The translations under genes and the position numbers were made by a program. Below the pieces are notes generated by a model. The model was not told the origin of the DNA. It did not search any database and was given only the letters and a program-made list of their open reading frames with translations. From Physcia stellaris (Eukaryota; Ascomycota; Lecanoromycetes; Caliciales; Physciaceae), in contig JABSSW010000013.1 of assembly GCA_018902385.1 (NCBI GenBank), positions 1 through 64,000 on the forward strand: a DNA stretch of 64,000 bases, given 5' to 3'. Shown in pieces: positions 51,046 through 63,052 of the stretch. Every line of letters begins with the position of its first letter. Within the stretch, counting starts at the first letter, position 1.

Positions 51046-51845
51046 ATGGTATGAATGATCTCGAGCTTTCCCTTGCACTGGTATGCCACCTTTTTTTAGT
51101 TGAGGGTCCAGGTGAGGCGCTGCCCGAGGCCGCCCCTACAAACGCCGTGGGGTGAGCCCCGGGCGCTGCCCTAGTTTCTAGGCGTCCTTCCGGGCGCTAA
51201 AGAAACGTGCCCATCCTCCACCAGTCCAAGGGACAGCAACAAAATGATGATGCCATGAATACTATCTACTGCAATTGCACTGAATGGATTGAGGACACTG
51301 TCTTTAGATAGCTCGATGGAGAATCCAATGAACGGCTTTCGGTCCTGCCTTCTATGACGACTCGATGACAGGGCAAGAGTCTGTTATGCTGCCGACCACA
51401 GGAAAGATGAACGATCATGACAATTCGCGGCCCGCTTGTGCGCCTTGTTCTGATAACAATCACCATGTAGGCACCTATGGATACTGCCGGCAAAAAGCTC
51501 ATTAGCTCGATCGCTAATCGCGCAGCGAGCCAAGACTCGAGGTAAGGGCTCAAAGGGGTGATATTCGGTCTCGTGAGATGCTGCTGAAGACCTCCTGAGT
51601 CCTGCCCATTGAGACTCCACCACGGCATGCAGTGGTCTCTAATCACAGACTATACTTTCATCAATTGTATCGCAAAGTGCCTGTTCCTTGTTTGCGGTTT
51701 CCTTATCTCTCCTTTTCGTGGTTGAACCTTGCCACCCCACAGGTTGTGTGCTAAAGTTTTCTTAAATCAGACGCTTGCAGTCCAGCTCCAATCACAATCT
51801 CGATACCTAAGCTATACACTGATCGCAAATGTAGTGCATTGGATA
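51046..51845. other. Intergenic with a short GC-rich patch
   Basis: This spans the 3' region of the transporter and the 5' region of the peroxidase. At 51115-51200 there is a patch of very high G+C with repeated GGGCGCT / GGCGCTGCCC (about 51117, 51162, 51192) and a small GGGGTGAGCCCC hairpin. No gene is recognised. Confidence 0.5.
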
Positions 51846-52802
51846 ATGATGGTCATCGTCTTTCTGACATCGTATATTTGGACGCTCCTCGGTTCTCACC
51901 CTCCATCACAAGGTCTCGGATTTCCCCCAGATAACGCTGAGCGTAGAACCGCCGCGCAAATCCCCCTGTTAAGACTCTGGTGTTTTGTTTGCTCACCCTT
52001 CGTGACACGGTTTCGATCCGGCACTACAGCATATCGATGTCTCAAGAGCTCACTAATCTGTGGCTCCTAGCCCTTTCGATTATATGAACACGTTTGCCAC
52101 CCATGGATTCGTTGCTCGCCCTGGATATACTAATTTCCAGGAATCCCTCAATGCAATTACCGAGGTGTCTGGGACTGGTGAGAAGCCGCTTTTGGTGTCT
52201 ACTTTCAAGCGCTAGATGCTGAAAAGAGTCCGTGCTAGGTGACGATCTCGCCTTCTTCCTTCGAGCACCTGGTACGGTACAGGTAAGAGATTGTAACCAC
52301 TTTTCCATTGGGGATCCACCATGGAAGAGTTTACCCATCGTAGGAGGGTAATTGGGCCAGCTTCAAGGTATTTCCAATGCGCACAATCGCTTTGAGGGAA
52401 ATGCAAATTCTGCAAGGGGAGATTGGTACGAGTTGTGGGTAGTATGCCGCGACGGCTTTGCTGAACGTTATGATTCATGTGAGTGTCCAGTGGCGAGGCA
52501 TACTTGACCACAATGTCTCTCTTCAGTAGTCGACCCAGCCTATGATATCGACTTACTAAGGAACTATGCTGTCATCAGATGTAGATTATGTGAATTCCAG
52601 AGTATGCGGACCGCTTCTGACTCAATTCACAGATCAACGATCAGTTTCTGAAAATTCGTACTACTTCCGTATCATTGGCTTCTTCCTTCCACCTGGGCAT
52701 TTTCATCCCTCTGGTATCGATTTCGCGCTACATTTCCAAATCCAAATGAAGGTCCTCCAAAAGCCATTCTGCTTGGGAACCTTTGCAGGTCAAAGAGATT
52801 AA
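51846..52802 (+). CDS. Probable secreted heme-thiolate peroxidase (chloroperoxidase family 2)
   Basis: My six-exon model is 51846-51979, 52071-52177, 52239-52282, 52361-52478, 52527-52589 and 52633-52802, phases consistent, 211 residues. The N-terminus MMVIVFLTSYIWTLL could be a signal peptide. Exon 1/2 splicing creates a CP dipeptide (C split by the intron) followed by FDYMNTFATHGFVARPG, like the PCPxLNxLANHG heme-ligand segment of the family. SNAHNRFEGNANSARGDWYE resembles the distal HNxFE(G/H)DxSxTRxD motif with its acid catalyst Glu. SVSENSYYF then FFLPP..FHPSGIDFALHF resembles the family's NPYFF..F segment. The protein is shorter than usual (about 230-280), the exon 1 join (91-nt intron) and the C-terminus are uncertain, and a frameshift near 52740 cannot be excluded. 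It may be a decaying gene. Confidence 0.45.
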
Positions 52803-53745
52803 ATCGTCATGCATTGGACTTTGGCTTTCAGTCGTCTTGATGTCCTTGGGTGTTGATACCATCGCATCACAGACAGAAAGCGTACTTGAAAATCAGGTTT
52901 AAAGTGAAAAGTCTTTTGAGAGATTCTTTCGACGAAATTGAATGTCATGATGAATGATATACGATCATTATCGAGATTCGATAGATTAAAATCTCTTTGT
53001 TGAAACAAAGCAACGCGAATAATTCAGCTAGATTTTCGCACGCAAAGCATGCCTCAACGTCATCATTCAGTCGACGATTAAGAGGATACGCGTCTCAATT
53101 CAGGAACTAGTTTTCAAAGCTTTCACGCGAAGCAGCGTCATCAGCCTCGACAGAGTGAAGCAGAGCAGATGATGCAGGCGAAGCGTGGTATGACAGCCCA
53201 ACGTGAACGTGAATTGCCAAGTTGTCACTAAGAACAGCAATGCTAATCTCAATTCCAAAGACTCTTCATAGACAAAATGCTATGGCGGCCAACAATCCAT
53301 TGCATGTTTATGAAGCGGTGAAGGAGAAGCGGGACCCCATTCAAGGTCTCAGGTGGCTCAAAGCTACTGTACTGTGATGATTCTGGTTGGGGATCTGCTA
53401 TCGGGTTATTTTCAGATGAGGCTCGACCAGGTATGAGGGGCAGTGGGTGGTTGGGGGTTCTTGATCCGCCCACTGCAAAGGGAAAATTTCGACTGGCAGG
53501 TGACTTTTATTGTTATGGTTCATGGAGCAAAGAGTAGCTCCAAAGAAAGTTGTGCTTGCTACCGTGGCTGTGATATGACGAACCAGCCTCGAACTTTCAG
53601 CCGCGTAAGATTGTCCATTGTACAAAAGGAAGCTCCACCATGACGCATGTAAGGGAGTCTGCGTCTATGTGCGTGACTGACGGTGATACCTATTGTAGCA
53701 ATTATTGTGTAGATTGGAAACACTAAGGAATTATGATCTCAAAGC
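52803..53745. other. Intergenic, nothing recognised
   Basis: About 940 bases lie between convergent genes. Frames at 53008-52799, 53473-53249 and 53625-53398 (minus) show no domain. A short stretch around 52985-53060 is somewhat AT-rich. Confidence 0.5.
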
Positions 53746-56700
53746 TCATGAAACAACATACAACTCCTTGCGCTCTCCTCCTGACGCAGGTTTGTTAGGC
53801 ACCTTCCACTCCCACGCAATAACCTCCCAGCTACTCCTAACGTGGCTTTCATCGATAGTCCTCAGCTTAGTCCACCCATCCGCCACCTTCTCCGTTCCCT
53901 TCGCATCTTTCCCCCAGTTCTCAATTACATATACACAACGTTCTAGGTTCTTCTTTGCCAGGAAGTCGCCCTCTTCGACATTCTCCAAAGCCTTGCGTGC
54001 AAGACCCAAAGCTGATTGTCCAGAGGCGACGTGCGCATCTTTCTTACACAGCGCCTTCACGGCGTGTATATTCCCATTCACAGCCGCGATGTCCAAGGCA
54101 GAAGCATTGGGCAAAATACCATCCGAGCGAAAATCAATTTTGCCACGGTCCATGAAATTAGCGAGGATGAAAAGGAAGAGACCACTGACTTCGGTCTTCA
54201 TTCCATGGGCGCGGGGAAGCTTTAGCTTTGCGGCTTCCTGGATCGCACTGATGTTCTTCTCAGGATGTACGATGAACGCACTTTCGCGAAATAGATCGCC
54301 AGCGCCGGAGTACTTGAACGCCCATTTCGCGGCTCCAAGGTTGAGGGTCTGAATTATGAGGCCAAGGACATTGTAGCCTGCATTCGTAGTGATAAGAGGA
54401 TCTGCACCGCGACTTAGGAGGAAGCCCGCAAGATCCCATTTCCGGGCCAGTAGAGCGTCCATAAATGGGGTTCTGCCTGTGGAGTCACGAGCATTGATCT
54501 CAACACCTGGCAATTCGAGGACTTTCTTAGCATAGTAAACATGCGTGGTTGTACTGTTCGGGTTTTGTGCGCAGAGGTGAAGAAGCGTCTTCTCGTTCTC
54601 GTAGCGTGATGTAATGGGAACCTCTCGCTGGAGTAGACCATCAAACAAATCTTTGTTATCCCGGATGATACTCGCACCAAGTAACCGAGAGCACTCGATA
54701 GGTTTTACAGTACTGTTGTCCAGGAATAACAATTGGATGTCAGTATTGCTAGGTCCAAACGTAGTGTCTAGACTCTCTGTGATTGCCGAAAGTAGCACAT
54801 GATGCCAGTCCTCGGTCTCTCCAACTACTAGATTCCAAGCCTGGAGAAGCACGTTGATTTTCTGTGGTACTGTCTTCCACTCTATCCCATGGCGAATGAT
54901 ACGCGCAAAGCGGCTTTCTCCGCTAAGTGCACTGACTAACAAACAATGAAGCCATCCATCAATTTCGGCTGGTCGGACGCTCTTCAACAGTAGGCGCATG
55001 TGGTCGCTCAGGTGAAGCTTCGCCGAAAAAGATAATGCGCTGTTACCTAGAATGTCCGATGCAGTAGGCTTACCACCAAGTTCGATGATGATCTGGGAAT
55101 GCTGTTTACGATCTTCAGACACTGCCCACATCAGTGGAGAACCTCCTACGGATGTTCCCCGCCTTGCTATTGCATTGATGTTTCCTCCAGCTGCAATGAG
55201 CTTTTGGCCCCAATACTTAGCTTTCTCCACATCCCAGAATGAAAGGAAATGAAGAGCCGTCACACCCTCCTCGGTACCGGAGGCGCCAGAGATTCCATTA
55301 GATAACGTCATCTCCATGATTTCGTATTGACCTCGTTCAGCGGCCTTGAGAAGTAATGCCGTGCCTTCTATGACTTTGCCATTGTGATGGAATTTTCCTC
55401 CTCGGTATTCGACATGTTCCGAGGGCGAAGCACCAACGATGTTTGGTACTTCATGACTAGGGTTTCTGGCAGAGTCCAGGCTCAAATCCTCCATGGCATC
55501 AGCCGCAGTAGGAATAACGTAATCTCTAAGTTCGTCATGGAAGACATGTGCGAACCGTGGAAGTGCGACTTGTGCCGGACCAAAGCCACCCATAGAAGCA
55601 ATGTTAAGCCACTTGAGACACTCATCGGGTTGAAATGCAACTCCAAAACCAAGAGCGTAACAAACAGCCAGCTGATACGCAGCGCCAGGTTTTTGAACCT
55701 TATCGCCAGCAAGGCCCTTGGCATAATTTTGGAAGCTCTTAGCAATGTGCTCCTTCACTACTCCATCTGACTTTCGAAGCTCGTGGAAGTGCTTCTCGAT
55801 ATCTAGCAGCTTGATGTCCGTGTCGAATGAGATACGCTTTGGGGAAACTATTTGTCGGCTATGATACCAGAAGTCTGGGCTTAGCAAACGTATGAGCCGC
55901 GCCATATCGAGCTCTCTCTGTGAGGGGTCCTTGGTCAGTGTACAACGAATAACCCTCCTTAGAATCGATAGCTGTTGCTCTGTGAGAGAGACTGACATCT
56001 CTAACGACTGGCAGACATGCTCCGCGAGCTTGTCATTGTTCTTCAAAGTTGTTACAAATTCGTTTCTACGCGCGCGCTGTTCCTTCTCTGTGTCACCCTC
56101 AAACTTCATAGAGGCGAAAGGGTCGCCATCGAGCATCAAGCGCCATACCAGAAGCCCAAAGCTGTATATATCGGTTCTCTTGGCTGTCTCGATCTTGAAG
56201 TATGTGCCTGAAAAACACTCTGGCGCGTTCCAGGGTGGGCTTCCACCTAGCGGGAATCCATTGGAGGATGCATCGAGGTGGCTGTACCCGAAGTCTGTGA
56301 GCTTGCAGACAAGATGCCTTTCTTGACTATCGGAGAGACCTTCGTCAGACGGAGTGTTCTCAAACACTAGAACGTTCTCGCATTTCACATCGCCATGAAT
56401 AATATCACATGCATGTAGAGCCTCGAGACCGTGAGCGACGTCAACACAGAAGGCAAGTTTTTGATCGAATGACAATGGTCTATCCTCCCTTTTCGCAGTC
56501 TCCAAGACCTCGGCTAGGTTCCCAAGCTCCGCGCATTCCGGTACTAGTGTAGGCATCACGTTGCGGTCAGAATCTGGGCCCTCCGATTCGAAACCAATTC
56601 CCAGCAATTGCACGATATTGGGATGTGCCGCCAAAGGGGGGTGTCTCATTGTCAGTACCTCATTGAACAGCAGGTTAATTCGTTTAGCTAGACCATCCTG

Positions 56701-57062
56701 TATAGTTTTTGTCCCAGGAGGAACAATAGCACGTTTGAGTGCCACTACCGAACCTTTCTCCTGGATATCTCCTGTGACTTCATCGATGTGGGTGTCTGGC
56801 ATTTCAGCTCCATTGACAAAAAGGAAGCCCCACGACCGAGGACGGAACGGACATCAGGTAGAGCCACAGAGAAGATTGGTATCTGACGAGTCTTGATGTA
56901 GGCAAGAAATGACAATAGATCATCGTGGAAGGAGACCGGACAGGCTGAGAAGATAGCGGAATGCTGAGACACTCCTGGTATGCCCGGGCTCTTGCTATCC
57001 TCGAGCCTAGCCAACGTTTGGTAAGCGCTATCGCTCGCAGCAGCAGAGCTAAACAAATCCAT
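53746..57062 (-). CDS. Kinase - Sel1-like - ankyrin protein, frameshifted at the glycine loop
   Basis: The main open frame (56802-53746, 1018 residues) starts inside the kinase fold. It has VALKRA (beta-3 Lys 23), a likely alpha-C Glu 48, catalytic loop HGDVKCEN (136-143), DFG (170-172) and APE (193-195), so it looks catalytically competent from here on. Then come a Sel1-like helical pair (about 374-420, AYQLAVCYALGFGV) and ankyrin repeats (about 480-640, 735-830, 910-955; e.g. TALHFL, GRTPFMDALLARKW, SALDIAAVNGN). The glycine loop LGRGASF sits in the preceding frame, in 57062-56745, which supplies about 80 more N-terminal residues. The two frames meet in a run of five T at about 56815-56822 and differ by one base. 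This is either a real frameshift or a sequence error. RIPK4-like layout; divergent neighbour of the HeLo pseudokinase. Confidence 0.8.
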
Positions 57063-57879
57063 GGTGAGAGCAGTTGGAAAGTAAGCCGTTAAGGTCCTCG
57101 GGGTCTCGAGGTGTGCTCCTTCTTTCTTGGCAGATAGGTGGATCTATATGCTCTATGCCATATGTCTTTCAGGCCATAGAGATAAAGTCGGTATTTTCTG
57201 TCTAATGTATGTTGTAGGTTTGTCCGAATGTTTGGAGAAGATTTGAGAGCATCCTAACTGCTGGGTAGGGCCCGGAGGGGGCCACAGACTGGCCAATCAT
57301 TGGTTGACAGCGTATTACAGTGGGGTTGAGACCAGAAGGGGAAAGCAGAACATCTAGTCTTATGCGGGTGAAGCGAAGAAGAAAGGCTGTCGCAATGTTA
57401 TCGCTCCATCCTGTCCAGATTGATTCACCCCAAAAGGCTTCTTGATCGATGTTTCGAAGCGTGGGATATGGCTGCTTGAACATTATCAAGATCGCCTTAT
57501 CCAGTCGCATACGAACAGTTCTATGTTTCACCTGAAGGCCACAAAGTTGGCTCAAATGAGGGTGTCTAGCATGCAGGTGGGGTGGGGTGATCGTCAAGGC
57601 CAGACAACGCGGAGGCCGTCTAGAGTGCTTTGATGCGGCTGAACACAGCCTTGTGGAGGTTGCTAAGCTGCTCCCTCAATGCGCCCAGGTACTCCGTACT
57701 CACACGACGAACATTGATAAAATTAAGATGTTAATCTCCCTGTACAAACCTGTACATATACTGACTTGTACTTCGTGCATACTCGCGTATTTTTGACCTG
57801 TTGGACTCGCTTCACAAGGTCATTGGCGGCGAAATTCTAGTCAGCCTTGCACGGCCAAATCATCGCGAGAGAAGAAACC
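57063..57879. promoter_or_regulatory. Shared intergenic region between divergent kinase and HeLo genes
   Basis: About 820 bases separate the two start codons, which point away from each other, so the promoters of both genes must lie here. The stretch holds a 131-codon minus frame (57597-57202) with no motif, which I treat as chance. The plus-strand start context is AAACCATGG. Confidence 0.55.
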
Positions 57880-59691
57880 ATGGATCCGGTGAGCCTAGGA
57901 GTCGGAGTCCTCGGCGTTGTTGTGGAGCTGTACAGATTCTCCATGGAAACGTACGAGCTGTATCTGTCCATAAAAGACTTTACGCCAGCTTTTCGGAGTC
58001 TAAGGCTGGCCATTGACATTGAGCGTAAAAGACTTGAGCTCTGGGCTCAACACATGGGATTGGAAAAGGACAGTTTCGTGAATGAGCGGCTACGCAACGA
58101 CCGTTCGCTGTTAGAGCTCACTGAGTCTATACTTACCGAGATGACTAAGACCCTCAAAGAGAGCGCGGAGATGATCGAGTTCTACCGCGAGGCAGAGGTT
58201 GTTTCGCCCCCTGCGTATTTAGATCAGAGTGAGCTCCCATGATATTTCTATTGATCAAATGAACTAAAGCCATCTATTACAACAGAACCGGAACTAGACC
58301 GTAAGCTGTCGCCGGATTCCAAAAAGGCTTTGAGCGTCAACCGGTTGCGCAAATGGGCAAAATGGGCCACCTTCGATAAGAAGAAAGTAGAAGAGCTTGT
58401 GAGGAGTTTGCGAGCGTACAATGACAGCCTTGATCATCTTACAACAACGATCGAGCGAGTCTCGATGCGTCGGACTCTAAGGACGCAGTACATTGCAACC
58501 AATGAGATTGATCGATTGCGAATGCTGCAGGAAGCAGCCTTAACGGTAGGGCACGAGGACATTCATCGGCTCGCATCATCGAAGTGTTTCGTTCAAGAAG
58601 TCCAGCAGAGCGAGGACATTTGCGCCACCTTGGAAGCGACCCAATTGAAGACCATCATTAGATCGGACGATAGCCTTCCAGAATCTCTCGACAGCTGGCG
58701 ATTTGATTTTGATCGGTTGTCGTACCATGGTATTGCAATCATGGCTAACCACTCGCGGACGGTTGGAACATACAACTACGATGACGGTGAGCATGAAGCT
58801 GTTGTTGTAGACTGGAGCCGTTGTCTAGACGACTCGTGGCGTAGACGGAATCCCGACGCATTTCATATACGAGTAGCCAATCTTGCCAGAGTTCTCAACA
58901 GAGATCTCTTGCCGAATGGTTTTCGGGTTTTGCGGTGCATTGGCTACTTGAACGCCAGTAATACCACGGTGGGGTATATGTTCCGTCCACCCAAAGCCGC
59001 GGTTCCTGGGAAGGAGCCAGTCTCACTTCACGATCTGCTCAGCCAGGTTCAAAGCTCTATAGATATCCCAGAACTGGGAGATAGGTTTGCTCTGGCGAAG
59101 GCGGTGGCATCCACCATCTTTGAGTTTCACAACATTAACTGGCTGCACAAGAACATTCAACCACACAACATCCTCTTCTGGCCTTCAACAGAACGCAATG
59201 GAGAAATTGACCTCCAGAAGCCTTATTTGGTTGGATTCGACCTCTCCCGTTCGAATCAGCCAGGAGAACCAAGCGAGAAGCCGATTGGCGACAAAGATGA
59301 AGACCTATACCGGCATCCCTCATACAAGGGACCCAATGCAACTGGATTCAGGCCAGCTTACGATTACTACAGCCTTGGCGTGTTGCTTTTCGAGATAGCA
59401 ATGTGGCGACTCGTGAGTCAGACAGCAAGCCGCCGTACCAGCTCGACATCCTCGAAAGACAGGAGGAAATCTAGCACCAGTGATCCCGACTTTGTTCACA
59501 CAACGGTGACCAGCGCTGCACGAGATTTAGGCCGTTTTGTTGGATGCAGATATCGCGACGCAGTCTTGGCTTGCATTTCCTTGGAGTTCGATGAGGTGTG
59601 GGACGCAGCAAAGACAGAGAGTCGAGACCTCACACTGCAACAAGCCATTCAGATTAAGGTGGTTGATGCCATCGAGTACTGCCAAGCATGA
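57880..59691 (+). CDS. HeLo-domain pseudokinase (MLKL-like architecture)
   Basis: Exon 1 is 57880-58228 and exon 2 is 58286-59691; a 57-nt intron (GTGAGC...AACAG). The product is 584 residues. Residues 1 to about 200 form a HeLo (Het-S/LopB, prion-inhibition) domain: MDPVSLGVGVLGVVVELYRF, then SIKDFTPAFRSLRLAIDIERKRL cut by family-typical helices. HeLo domains are membrane-permeabilising cell-death effectors. From about 260 follows a kinase-like fold lacking all catalytic motifs: VVVDW in place of VAIK, HKNIQPHN (404-411) in place of HRDxKxxN, GFDLSR (433-438) in place of DFG; YDYYSLGVLLFEIAMW (475-490) is the alpha-F segment. It therefore probably binds rather than phosphorylates. The start at 57880 was chosen over 57847 because HeLo proteins begin MDP and the context is AAACCATGG. 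No prion-forming tail is seen. It is divergent to the kinase-ankyrin gene. Confidence 0.85.
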
Positions 59692-61070
59692 TTCTGCCGC
59701 CAGTTGTTCTCATGGGCTCTCACCAGGGAGGACTCTTATGGTCTGATCAAGGTTTGCTTATTTCACGACCCCCAGCACATGAGCTGCAGTATACAGCAGG
59801 CCTGTACTATTCCGATCAGAGCATAATACGGCCGACTAGGTCAAATAAAAACTTCCAAATTGGTTCGGACCCCGACAATTTTTACTTCTTTTGCATATCA
59901 ATGCTTTGGCAGCTCAGCAGACCAGTGGAAGACGCAGGCAATGTCGAGCTCGTCTCATCCATTGCTAAAACGTCTTAAGCCTTGATAGCTCTAGATCTTC
60001 TGAATTGTTCTTTCGAAAAATCCGCTGCTGCGAAGAACGACTTTCTATGTTGGTTGCTGAAAATTAAAAGTCAATCAAAGGGTGAAAGAAGATAACGCCG
60101 ATCGTAATTGCCTTGAACATCACAGCACGTGCAGGCAAAGTCGGACACTCAATGCTTTTGCGACGTTGCTTGATCAACGATCTGGTTGATTACATCAATT
60201 AAATTGGAGCTCTTAGCGTGTCAACGTGCACAAACGCCGATAGCGGATTGGGTGGCTAAAGGTGGCTGAGTGTGGCTGTGATTTGATTCTAAATTGCGAA
60301 ATTCGCTTAAGCCTCTCGTCCGACCTACTCTGGGAGACATAATAGTGGGAAATGTTGAACCAACAGCATCGCCATACTATCACCAAAATGTTCATGAGAT
60401 CTAGACAAGAGTATCATATTCTCTCTGTAGTCGAGGGTGATGTTCTGGAGTGAAGCTCGTTCCCATAGTTGTTGACCGCTCATGAACGAGTACCTTGTAC
60501 CTGACTCGTGCATAGAAGTTGCTTCGTTAAATTCGACCTCGGCTTCGTCAACAGCTCTACGATTAAGCGAACAGATTGAGTTCTTTGATGAACGAGCTAA
60601 AGAGATAGTTTGGGCCAAGACAGCGAAATCAGCAGTCCATCTCTCCTGCGCCGCATTTGGCCCCCGCATTTGGCCCCTGTTTGAGAGTTCATCATCTGGG
60701 GATCTCGGTTGAAATTAGAGACGCGAACGTTCCGTCTACAATCGACCTATCAGCGTGGGTAAAACAAGCGATTTTAAAACCCTTTCCCGAGGAATGAAGC
60801 TTGAGTTCCCTGTACCTGATGTAACCACGGCACGCCCTGCATGTTCACAATCCTACTACTCAAATTGCGATCATTCAAGATGGAATCGACGTGTAGAATA
60901 AGAGCAGCATCCCTCTGCTTCTACGACTTATTCTTGAGTTTCTACTTCCATCACTGTGGTCAATCAGGACATCGGCTGGCGAGCAAAGTTTCATACAGTA
61001 TCAAGGTTCAGGACTTCTTGTTGCTTCTCGATTGCGTCACGGCAGACTACCCGCCAAACCGTTCATTACG
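59692..61070. other. Intergenic, no convincing gene
   Basis: About 1.4 kb. A minus frame at 60669-60325 (114 codons) and a plus frame at 60482-60712 overlap each other; neither shows a domain or splice continuation that I can support. The last part is promoter of the secreted propeller-like gene. Confidence 0.5.
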
Positions 61071-62324
61071 ATGCGCCTACTAGTCGGCTTCGCCTGCCTC
61101 GCCCTGCAAGGCGCACTCGCGGATAAATGGGACGACATTACCTCCGACAAGGACATCCGGCTGAAGCAGTCTGGCGCATCCAGCCTGATCAAGCCTCTGG
61201 ATGAAGCTCTCCCCAATGTCAGCGTCGACCAGGTCGTCGCCGATGCCAACCATGAGATGACCGTCAAGGATGGCAGATACAAGTGGCCAGCGACCAAGGA
61301 CTACAACGAATTCGACACGGAGAGCTGGTACCCGCAGGGCATCAGCTCGTCGGTCGATGCGGGCGACAGCAAGTACAACAAGAACCACCTCTTCCTGGTA
61401 TCGTGGTATGCGAAGAAGGACGAGGAAAAGGGCGCTCGCGTTAGCTTTATCAACACCAGTGTGTCGCCGCCCAAGTACCGTCACGTCCTTCTGGTAGAGC
61501 CTACGGGGACGTCTTCAAAACCGAGCTTCAAAACCGTCAGGGTGCATGCTGGTGGTATCGCGTGGTATGGCAACTTGCTTTACGTCGCGGACACCGACCA
61601 TGGAGCGCGAGTCTTCGATATGGACCACATCTACAAGGTCAAGGATGGCGACGGAGCGGGAAGGCAGAGCGATGGGAGCTATCATGCCTATGGCTACAAG
61701 TGGGTTCCCCTCAATGTGGAGAGTGGCATGATGTGCAGAACGCTAACCTTACATTCCAAGGTATGTCTTGCCTCAGGTACGGCACTATAGCACGAGTGGC
61801 AAACCCAAGGGCCATGACTACACATACTCCTGCCTCGCTCTTGATCGCACATCCACCCCAGCCAGGTAAGCACCGCGAGATTGCTCTAGCCCGATCTCTC
61901 TCCAACAGTGGTTATTCCGATGCTAATGTGTTTATCCAGCATTGTCTTCGGCGAGTACTACCATAAGGCTGATGGCGACTGGTCCCGCGTGGCTCGTTTC
62001 GATCTGGACTCCAAAACGCATTTGCTCAAAGTGAATAAGGACGACGTGGGGACTGCTTCCAAGGTGTTCCATCACGGTGAGAACCGTGTCCAGGGCGCAA
62101 TCACGGTGGACGGCCGCTACTTCCTCTCGCAAAGTAACGGTGATGGCGATAGCGACATCATTGGGTTCACGCCCGGCGACAAGGATTCAAAGCAATATCG
62201 AATCCTACCTCCTGGCTCCGAGGACCTGACCTATGATAACGGGACTGAGACTTTATGGACTCTGACTGAACATGCGGGTGCGAGGTACCTTATCGGAACA
62301 CCGATCGAGAAAATTTCATCGTAA
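61071..62324 (+). CDS. Secreted propeller-like protein of unknown function
   Basis: Three exons: 61071-61699, 61761-61865 and 61940-62324. Introns are 61 nt (donor GTGGGT, branch GCTAAC) and 74 nt (donor GTAAGC, branch TGCTAAT). Splicing yields 372 residues and restores the conserved joints GYKYVLPQV and SIVFGEYY. The N-terminus MRLLVGFACLALQGALA is a signal peptide. Repeated blocks (DTESWYPQGIS, HAGGIAWYGNLLYVADT..GARVFD, VQGAITVDGRYFLSQSNG, DLTYDNGTETLWTLTEH) read as blades of a beta-propeller, like a family of secreted proteins shared by fungi and actinobacteria. No catalytic residues can be named; binding or lactonase-like roles would be guesses. The start at 61071 was preferred to an in-frame Met 13 codons upstream because only the former gives a clean signal peptide. 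It is intact. Confidence 0.8.
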
Positions 62325-63052
62325 AGTGTCTTCTCTTCTTCTTGTGCAATGAGGACATTTTATAGCTGTTTCTCATGCGCAACCTACACGAGTCAGAATA
62401 TAATGAAAGTACGCGTTGTTTTATGTATGGTATCGATAATACGATATACAGGCTGTCACTCATCCGCCGAATCTTTTGTCGTTTGTTCGTATTTGGCATG
62501 ATTTTCTGCAGTAAGATGACTTGATTTTCAAAGCCGTCCTGGCGCTTTGGACTAGACCCATCAATTATGGAGCAAGTAATGAAGTAATGGATGACTAGAT
62601 CTTTAAACACAAACAAAAGGACGAAAGATAAAGATAACGTGCTGACGTTAACTTGCCCTATTCACCCTAGGATGCCCTCTTAAGGTCAGTGCAATAATCT
62701 TAGTCCTTCTGGCAGCTGGTTTGCATGTTCATTAATTATTTTGGTCGTCTAGCTTTGACACGAGATCCTTCCTACTTATCTTACGTTCAGTCCTCAAATT
62801 TTTGTATCATCGAGTACCTAGCGATGATGATCTGGATCGGAGTGGAGGGCATTTAAATTCACGAAAATTCGTACAGACTGCTTAGTAGGAAGGACTCTGC
62901 AAAAGCTCATCGAGGGTGTCTAGTAAGTAAATAATAACACGACGTTAAAGATGTCATTAACTCCGCTATGCCTAAATATTCAGGCTTACATACCATAAAT
63001 TGAGCTCTCAGCTCACTGTCGGCTTTCCTACTTTGTCCACCAAATTGATGAC
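62325..63052. other. Intergenic between convergent genes, nothing recognised
   Basis: About 730 bases with no frame showing a domain; convergent 3' ends of two secreted-protein genes. Moderately AT-rich around 62600-62950. Confidence 0.5.

Noticed and set aside
57202-57597. 131-codon minus frame between the divergent genes
   Set aside because: No domain, lies in a shared promoter, overlaps a plus frame.
60325-60712. 114-codon minus and 76-codon plus frames
   Set aside because: They overlap each other and show no domain or splice continuation.
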